64,000 bases of DNA from DAOUJI01 sp965197415. GTDB taxonomy: Bacteria > Chloroflexota > Dehalococcoidia > Lucifugimonadales > JAGWBF01. The notes beneath the pieces are model-generated. The model made no database searches. It was not told the DNA's origin and saw nothing but the letters and a program-made list of their open reading frames with translations. The stretch is taken from contig OZ240207.1 of the NCBI GenBank assembly GCA_965197415.1, forward strand, positions 1,364,001 through 1,428,000, read 5' to 3'. Within the stretch, counting starts at the first letter, position 1. Every line of letters starts with the position of its first letter. Below, piece by piece: positions 59,209 to 64,000 of this stretch. The translations under genes and the position numbers were made by a program.

Positions 59209-60657
59209 CTACGCCAAGCCTTCGGCCTTGTCGATGGCGCGGAGCAGGGCGCCAGCCTTGTGGAGGGTCTCCTCGTACTCATCGGTGGGCATGGAGTCGG
59301 CCACCACTCCTCCCCCAGCCTGCACGTAGGCCACGCCGTCTTTGATAACCGCCGTCCTTAGGACGATGGCGGTGTCCACGTTGCCCGAGAAGCTGAAGTA
59401 CCCCACGGCTCCGCCGTAGGGGCCCCGCTTGTCGCCCTCTAACTCGCTGATGATCTCCATAGCCCGTATCTTGGGGGCGCCGGACAGAGTCCCCGCCGGG
59501 AAGCACGCCCGCAGTGCGTCGTAGGCGTTAAGCTCCGGCTTGAGCCGCCCCTCCACGTGGGACACCAGGTGCATGACCCTGGAATACTTCTCGACGTACA
59601 TCAGGTCGGGAACGTGCACCGAACCCGGAATGCTGACACGGCCCACGTCGTTTCGCGCGAGGTCCACCAGCATGATGTGTTCGGCCCGCTGCTTCTCGCT
59701 GGTCTTGAGCTCCTCTTCCAGCGCCGCGTCCTCAGCAGGAGTCCCGCCTCTGGGGCGAGTGCCGGCAATGGGGTGAGTGACGACGACTCCGTCCTCGGCC
59801 CGCACCAGGGTCTCTATGGAAGCGCCCACGATGTGCATGTCGCCCAGTTCCAGGTAGTACATATATGGCGACGGATTGATGGAACGCAGGGCGCGGTATA
59901 TCTGGAAGGGATGGGCGTCGGTCTTGCGCCGGAGCCGTTGGGATGGGACCACCTGGATAATGTCCCCGGCGTGGGTGTATTCAACTGCTTCCTTCACGGC
60001 GGCCTCATATTCCACCTGGGTGAAGCTGGACTCTACGGGACGGCCCGCCGAAGAAGGGTCAACTTTCAGAGAACGCGGGAACTCCAGAGGAGTCGTAAGC
60101 CGGTCCACCATGAGTTCTATCTTGGCTACAGCTTCCCGGTACGCCGCTTCAACGTCGCCTTCCAGGAAGACATGGCTGACCACTTTAATCGTATGGGCCA
60201 GGTGGTCAAAGACCAGGAGAGTGTCGGTGAACATGAAGACCGACTCCGGGAGTCCCAGGGTGTCCTGCGGAGGTTCTTTGAGTCTCGGTTCGAAATACCT
60301 CACCACGTCGTAAGCCAGGTATCCCACGCCTCCGCCGTGGAACCTGGGCAGGTCCGGCGTCGGGATAAGCTTATACTTGTCCATCTCCGCCTTGATGGGA
60401 ATGAGCGGGTCCACGGCGCCCTCTGCAGTGCCCCTACCCGTCTTGAGAATCTTGTAGGGGTCGGTGCCAATGAAACTGTACCGTGCCAGCTTCTCTCCGC
60501 CTTCGACGCTTTCCAACAGGAAAGAGTAAGGAGAGCGAGCCACCTTCAGGTAAGCAGAAACTGGGGTCTCCAGGTCAGCCTCGATTTCCCGGTATATGGG
60601 GACCAGGTTGCCCTGGCCCGACATGGCCTTTACTTCGTCTAGTGTCGGTCTATACAT
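59209..60657 (-). CDS. trpE: Anthranilate synthase component I
   Basis: 482 residues, normal length. Features: T-P-V-S-A-Y-L-K-V N-terminal, L-E-S-V-E-G-G-E-K-L feedback-type Leu-Glu-Ser segment, chorismate-binding domain with V-P-S-Q-R-L, S-P-Y-M-Y-Y-L, H-P-I-A-G-T-R-P-R-G, V-D-L-A-R-N-D, F-P-A-G-T-L-S-G-A-P-K and G-P-Y-G-G-A-V-G-Y. It makes anthranilate from chorismate with TrpG. The Leu-Glu-Ser motif suggests tryptophan feedback inhibition. It follows trpS by 52 bases. Confidence 0.97.
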   Translation of the reverse strand: MYRPTLDEVKAMSGQGNLVPIYREIEADLETPVSAYLKVARSPYSFLLESVEGGEKLARYSFIGTDPYKILKTGRGTAEGAVDPLIPIKAEMDKYKLIPTPDLPRFHGGGVGYLAYDVVRYFEPRLKEPPQDTLGLPESVFMFTDTLLVFDHLAHTIKVVSHVFLEGDVEAAYREAVAKIELMVDRLTTPLEFPRSLKVDPSSAGRPVESSFTQVEYEAAVKEAVEYTHAGDIIQVVPSQRLRRKTDAHPFQIYRALRSINPSPYMYYLELGDMHIVGASIETLVRAEDGVVVTHPIAGTRPRGGTPAEDAALEEELKTSEKQRAEHIMLVDLARNDVGRVSIPGSVHVPDLMYVEKYSRVMHLVSHVEGRLKPELNAYDALRACFPAGTLSGAPKIRAMEIISELEGDKRGPYGGAVGYFSFSGNVDTAIVLRTAVIKDGVAYVQAGGGVVADSMPTDEYEETLHKAGALLRAIDKAEGLA

Positions 60658-60709
60658 GGCTTGTCCATACTTTCTTGGATATCTTCCGCGGAGCCTGTAG
60701 GCCGCAAGG

Positions 60710-61729
60710 TCACGTGTAGATAACCTGCATGGCCTCGCGGACTTCCTGCATAGTCTGCTCGGCTATGACCTTGGCGCGCTTGGTCCCAGAGTCTATCGCC
60801 TCGTGCACCTCACCAACATTGGCCTCGTAGTGGGCACGCCTCTCGCGGATGGGGTCCAGCAGGTCGTTTAGGGCTTTGATTAGCGTCTGCTTCACTTCGG
60901 CATCACTGACCGTTCCTTTCCCGTAGCGGTCCTTCAAGTCATCCACCTCTTGGGTGTCGGGGTTGAAGGCGTCGTGGTACAGGAACACTGGATTGTACTC
61001 AACCACACCGGGGTCGGTGGCCTTGAGACGCGGGTTCTTGCCTGTGACGTCGGTGATCATGCGCTTAATCTTATTCTCGACAATCTTGGAGTCGTCGGAC
61101 AGGTAGATGGCGTTGTCCAGGCTCTTGCTCATCTTGGTCTGCCCGTCCACCCCCACCAGCCGGGGCACCCTGCCCACCATAGCCCGAGGCTCAGGGAAAA
61201 CCTTCCCGTAAGTCCGGTTGAACTTGCGAGCAAGCTCTCTTGCGAACTCGATGTGAGGAGCCTGGTCCTCTCCCACGGGGACCAGCTCACCTTTGGGCAG
61301 CAGTATGTCGGCCACCTGGCTCACCGGGTAATTGAAGAACCCCAGGGTCACCTCGGTCTTTTCGTCGGCCAACTGGGCCATCTCGTTCTTTAGCGTGGGA
61401 TTGCGTTGGAGCCGACCCAGGGACGTGAGCATGGCCATGTACATAGTCAACTCTGCGTGCTCAGGAACGTAGCTCTGGACCACGAAAGCGTTCTCCTCAG
61501 GGTCCAGCCCTACCGACAACCAGTCCATTGCCACGTCGATAACCGATTGGCGTATTCCGGCGATGTCCCCGATGTGGTCTCCCAGCGCCTGGTAGTCGGC
61601 AATTAGAAAGTAGCATTCGTACTCGTGCTGCAGCCGCACCCAGTTCTCCAGGGCGCCCGCATAATGCCCCAGATGGAGCTTGCCAGTGGGACGCATTCCG
61701 GTGAGTATCCGTCGCTTGCCGTTGGTCAT
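60710..61729 (-). CDS. trpS: Tryptophanyl-tRNA synthetase
   Basis: 339 residues from ATG 61729, preceded by AAGGAG; the frame to 61801 includes the T-box terminator and is excluded. The class I synthetase motifs are the HIGH-like H-L-G-H in G-K-L-H-L-G-H-Y and the K-M-S-K-S motif (T-K-M-S-K-S-L-D-N-A-I). It charges tRNA-Trp and sits directly behind a Trp T-box, so it is controlled by uncharged tRNA-Trp. It starts the trp transcript. Confidence 0.98.
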   Translation of the reverse strand: MTNGKRRILTGMRPTGKLHLGHYAGALENWVRLQHEYECYFLIADYQALGDHIGDIAGIRQSVIDVAMDWLSVGLDPEENAFVVQSYVPEHAELTMYMAMLTSLGRLQRNPTLKNEMAQLADEKTEVTLGFFNYPVSQVADILLPKGELVPVGEDQAPHIEFARELARKFNRTYGKVFPEPRAMVGRVPRLVGVDGQTKMSKSLDNAIYLSDDSKIVENKIKRMITDVTGKNPRLKATDPGVVEYNPVFLYHDAFNPDTQEVDDLKDRYGKGTVSDAEVKQTLIKALNDLLDPIRERRAHYEANVGEVHEAIDSGTKRAKVIAEQTMQEVREAMQVIYT

Positions 61730-61734
61730 TCCGC

Positions 61735-62093
61735 TCCTTGTTTCCCCAATATGTCCCTTCTCCAGCCCATGGCGACCCAATAAAAAACGCCCAGTCCTCA
61801 AGGGACGGGACGTTCCCGTGGCGCCACCCTTATTGCCCTGCGGCTTGACCTGTCATGCGCGGCCGCTTGGGGCGTCTCAACCGGCGGGGAGGGATGCGCC
61901 GCCCTCCGTGCCGCGGATCTGTAACGGGCTCCACCCGGCTCGGGCTACTGTTCCCCAGCGGTGTCCGGGGAGGGTTCGCCCTGCGGCTCAGAGGTCCATT
62001 CAGTTTTCGCGCCGGCGCCGGCTCTCATCTCACCCGGCTCTCTGTAGCCCCGCTTGAAAACCTACTACTCCTCTTCTCAGCCTTTAGATATAT
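61735..62093 (-). ncRNA. T-box leader (Trp specifier) in front of trpS and the trp genes
   Basis: The minus-strand RNA of about 360 nt has stem I features GAGGAGTAGTA and AGAGAGCCGGG, then GGTGAG. The specifier loop reads AACTGAATGGACC with TGG at 61996-61998, a Trp codon. The T-box AAGGGTGGCGCCACGGG is at 61815-61831 and includes bulge UGGC, complementary to GCCA. Since the discriminator base of bacterial tRNA-Trp is G, this fits. A competing terminator follows. The class senses uncharged tRNA and permits read-through. Confidence 0.93.
61782..61812 (-). terminator. T-box intrinsic terminator
   Basis: On the minus strand, CGTCCCGTCC pairs with GGACTGGGCG (one mismatch, one G-U) around loop CTTGA, followed by TTTTTT (61782-61787). 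Its left arm overlaps the region needed for the antiterminator with the T-box sequence. Confidence 0.9.
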
Positions 62094-62099
62094 GCATCA

Positions 62100-62129
62100 A
62101 GTATATATAGCCCGCTGTGTGGGTGTCAA
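62100..62129 (-). promoter_or_regulatory. Promoter of the T-box/trpS transcript
   Basis: TTGACA (complement of 62124-62129) and TATACT (62100-62105) are 18 bases apart on the minus strand. Transcription would begin near 62093, at the 5' end of the T-box leader. Confidence 0.75.
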
Positions 62130-62162
62130 TTCGTGCGGGCGGCAGCAATGCCCAGAATAAGC

Positions 62163-63089
62163 CTAGCCGTGGAAGTCGGGGAGGACCTCTTTGCCGAAGA
62201 GTTCGAGTTGCTCCAGGGTCTCTTCCGGCGAGCAGGTTGGCCTCATGACAAACTTGGAAGCTCCAGCGTTCAGGTACTGCTTCACCAGGCCACGGACCTC
62301 GTCCGGCGACCCCAGGGCCGTGTATTCGGTGAAGTGGGCGTCGTCGCGCAGCCTTGTCAGATACCCCTCGGAGCGTTGCTCGGCTTCTTCTTTAGTCGAC
62401 GCTATGTAGAAACCTATCAGGGCTCCCACGTGGTCCTCATCCACCGACCGTCCATTTTCTCCGGCCGTTTCAAACACCACCTCGATGCCCTGGGCCACCT
62501 CGTCGGGAGTGGCAAAGGAAACCAGCCATCCGTCCCCGACCCGTCCGACCCGTCTCTGGGCCGCCTTGCTTCGTCCGCCGACCCAAACGGGAAGGGAAGG
62601 TTCCTGCACGGGTTTGGGAGTGACAGTTACATCGTGGAGGGTGTAGAACTGTCCCTCGTGAGTGACGTTGTCCTCGTGCCAGAGACGGCGCATGACCTCC
62701 ATAGCCTCGTCGGTGCGCTTACCCCGGTCCGCCTTCGTGACTCCACAGGCTTCATACTCTCGCGGGTCTTCCTGACCAAGCCCTATGGCCGGCAGAAAGC
62801 GCCCGTCGGAAAGGTAGTCCAGCGTTGCCATCTCCTTGGCCAACACCACGGGACTCCGGATGGGGAGTTGCAGAACGCTGGTGCCGAACTTGAGCGTCTG
62901 TGAATATCCAGCAACCATGGCCATGGCAATCATGGGCTCTGGGCTGAATCTCTCCCCGACCACTCTGTCGGAGAGCCATATCGAGTCATAGCCATACTCG
63001 TCTCCCACTTCCACCAGGCGCTTGAGATGGCTTTTCCCCTCTTCTCCGGCGGGATAGCCGCCCGGCATGTACCCTACACGTATGCTCAT
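62163..63089 (-). CDS. Luciferase-like (F420-type) oxidoreductase
   Basis: 308 residues from ATG 63089, with AGGAGG five bases upstream; the longer frame to 63188 is not preferred. Features: E-Y-G-Y-D-S-I-W-L-S-D-R, S-Q-T-L-K-F-G-T-S-V-L-Q-L-P, R-S-P-V-V-L-A-K-E-M-A-T-L-D-Y-L-S-D-G-R-F and P-A-I-G-L-G, and W-V-G-G-R-S-K-A-A in the middle. This fits F420-dependent LLM oxidoreductases; FMN cannot be excluded. It is on the same strand as trpS but upstream of its promoter. Confidence 0.9.
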   Translation of the reverse strand: MSIRVGYMPGGYPAGEEGKSHLKRLVEVGDEYGYDSIWLSDRVVGERFSPEPMIAMAMVAGYSQTLKFGTSVLQLPIRSPVVLAKEMATLDYLSDGRFLPAIGLGQEDPREYEACGVTKADRGKRTDEAMEVMRRLWHEDNVTHEGQFYTLHDVTVTPKPVQEPSLPVWVGGRSKAAQRRVGRVGDGWLVSFATPDEVAQGIEVVFETAGENGRSVDEDHVGALIGFYIASTKEEAEQRSEGYLTRLRDDAHFTEYTALGSPDEVRGLVKQYLNAGASKFVMRPTCSPEETLEQLELFGKEVLPDFHG

Positions 63090-63392
63090 GGAGGCCTCCT
63101 GAGCCTGCGCAGATTGGCCGCTGCCCGGTCGTTTCCGGGCCGTTGAGTCACTTGCCTGCATGATAACTCCCCTGTGAACGGTTAGCAATGAGCCTGCCGA
63201 AGGGGGATGACGCCGCTCCGTTGACCCTAGTACAAATGTGCTGATATTCTCAACGCCTTAGCCCGAAATATCCTTCCGGGGCCAGGCCCCGAGAAGAGCC
63301 AGCAAAATCCTAACATTCCTAAACAAATTATTAATATTCGATTGTTAAGGTGTGCTAAGAGTCAACAAGAGCAAATAGCGGAGGCTTGTACG
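63090..63392. other. Divergent intergenic region with possible plus-strand promoter
   Basis: 303 bases with an AT-rich stretch (ATTATTAATATTCG near 63328). A possible plus-strand promoter is TTGACC at 63221-63226 and TATTCT at 63245-63250, spaced 18. No gene. Confidence 0.4.
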
Positions 63393-63620
63393 ATGTTCAG
63401 ACTCAGGGGATGCACCAGGTGCAGCGGTGACCTGTACAAGGAAGAGGACCACTGGAGATGCCTTCAATGTGCCAGGAACTACTGGCTCAGCAATCCTTTC
63501 GATTTTGCGGTCCTCCAGGAGACTGTCTGGGCAAACGCGCCAGGGACTTCCAGGAAAAGACGCGGAACAAAAGCGTCGTCGGATGCGTCTGGATTGGCAG
63601 CGGCGACGTATAATTCCTAA
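63393..63620 (+). CDS. Small zinc-ribbon protein
   Basis: 75 residues from ATG 63393; the frame opens at 63342 but the first 17 residues look untranslated. Two CxxC pairs (C-T-R-C and C-L-Q-C) flank a G-D-L-Y-K-E-E-D-H-W-R segment, giving a zinc ribbon. The C-terminal half is basic and unstructured (R-K-R-R-G-T-K). Role unknown; possibly nucleic-acid binding. It precedes a RuvC-like gene on the same strand. Confidence 0.65.
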   Translation: MFRLRGCTRCSGDLYKEEDHWRCLQCARNYWLSNPFDFAVLQETVWANAPGTSRKRRGTKASSDASGLAAATYNS

Positions 63621-63679
63621 AGGAGCACGGGGGATTCTGACGCATCTGACCCAATGCCCAATGAAGGAAGGCGCAACGC

Positions 63680-64000
63680 GTGGCTAACCTGTTGGCGATA
63701 GACTTGTCGGTAAGGGAGTTGGGCTGGGCCCTCTTCTCCACCGAAAACGACCCCGAGTTGGGAACGCCTGGCGAAGGCCGATACCCAAAACGGCTGCAAG
63801 GGCAAGAGGGGTGTGCCTGGAGCATAGTCAACACCGGCGCGATGGATCCCAAATGCGGCTCGAAGCACACAAAGCTGCCGGAACGGTTGGAAAACATCAA
63901 GAAAGAGCTGGAACGGATGGCCCAGCTCTGGCGACCCACGGAGGCGGCATGCGGACGCCAGTCCCTGTTGCATCTGCCTCAAAGGAAGGAGAGCGTCGAG
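63680..64000 (+). CDS. Start of a RuvC/RNase-H-fold-like protein, partial
   Basis: The frame opens at GTG 63680 with GAAGGAAGG upstream and remains open through the window end (107 codons). The N-terminus L-L-A-I-D-L-S-V-R-E-L-G-W-A-L-F resembles the first strand and catalytic Asp of RuvC-type RNase-H-fold nucleases (A-I-D-x-S-x-x-x-T-G-W-A). A helix of K-L-P-E-R-L-E-N-I-K-K-E-L follows. Catalytic residues further on are outside the window, so this is a tentative family call. A zinc-ribbon gene precedes it. Confidence 0.55.
   Translation, partial: MANLLAIDLSVRELGWALFSTENDPELGTPGEGRYPKRLQGQEGCAWSIVNTGAMDPKCGSKHTKLPERLENIKKELERMAQLWRPTEAACGRQSLLHLPQRKESVE

Noticed and set aside
1..64000. CRISPR array or rRNA genes
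   Set aside because: No regularly spaced short repeats with unique spacers were seen. The 354-base and 36/42-base repeats lie inside coding regions. No rRNA-like sequence was noticed.

Overview
The window looks like a chromosomal segment of a GC-rich, free-living or host-associated bacterium. The best guess is Chloroflexota, in the Dehalococcoidia/SAR202-like range. This rests on several luciferase-like (probably F420- or FMN-dependent) oxidoreductases, a Trp-specific T-box in front of trpS, DUF502 and DUF805 proteins, and very large secreted repeat proteins. There is no rRNA gene, so the placement is inference.

Layout. (1) 1-3530, plus strand: a catabolic-type cluster of luciferase-like oxidoreductase (partial), SMP-30/gluconolactonase, D-2-hydroxyacid dehydrogenase and a second luciferase-like oxidoreductase. 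A convergent duplicated alpha/beta-barrel gene follows at 3669-4340. (2) 4688-11325: a decaying zone with an intact IS3-family (IS407-like) element, an HpcH/HpaI-aldolase pseudogene, an orphan glycine-betaine-type ABC ATPase, an IS5-family element and about 1.4 kb with no convincing gene. (3) 11326-15621: a 1431-residue secreted cadherin-like repeat protein. (4) About 15.8-21.9 kb, minus strand: a putative integrative element with a large serine recombinase, a RelE/HigA-type toxin-antitoxin pair, small ORFs, a membrane-anchored HTH coiled-coil protein and a Replic_Relax-like protein, plus recurring short DNA motifs. (5) 22.0-49.4 kb, almost entirely minus strand: an island of lipoproteins and secreted repeat proteins. 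These include RCC1-type beta-propeller lipoproteins (7, 14, 14 and 16 blades plus truncated copies), one fused to a Leu/Ile/Val-type periplasmic binding domain, a propeller inserted in an FN3 domain, an LRR-ankyrin lipoprotein, paired DUF-like lipoproteins, and a 3245-residue protein with about 24 CARDB-type domains. Six lipoprotein genes share the same start region and three share about 100 bp of upstream DNA, so the island has grown by segmental duplication. (6) 49.7-52.1 kb: a GAF-PAS-histidine kinase-receiver-wHTH hybrid regulator. (7) 52.26-53.31 kb: four tRNA genes (Val, Arg, Leu, Val). (8) 53.4-62.1 kb, minus strand: a T-box leader followed by trpS, trpE, trpG, trpD and trpC, interrupted by VOC-family genes, an HpcH aldolase, a PPOX-fold protein and a VapBC-like pair. 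(9) 62.2-64 kb: an F420-type oxidoreductase, a zinc-ribbon protein and the start of a RuvC-fold-like protein.

The clearest biochemical story is the trp operon. Uncharged tRNA-Trp should be sensed by the T-box (specifier UGG, T-box bulge UGGC), so charging and synthesis of tryptophan are probably controlled together. trpF, trpB and trpA are not in the window. The most unusual part is the RCC1 lipoprotein island, where whole propellers of seven blades appear to act as portable modules on sensor-like or adhesin-like scaffolds.
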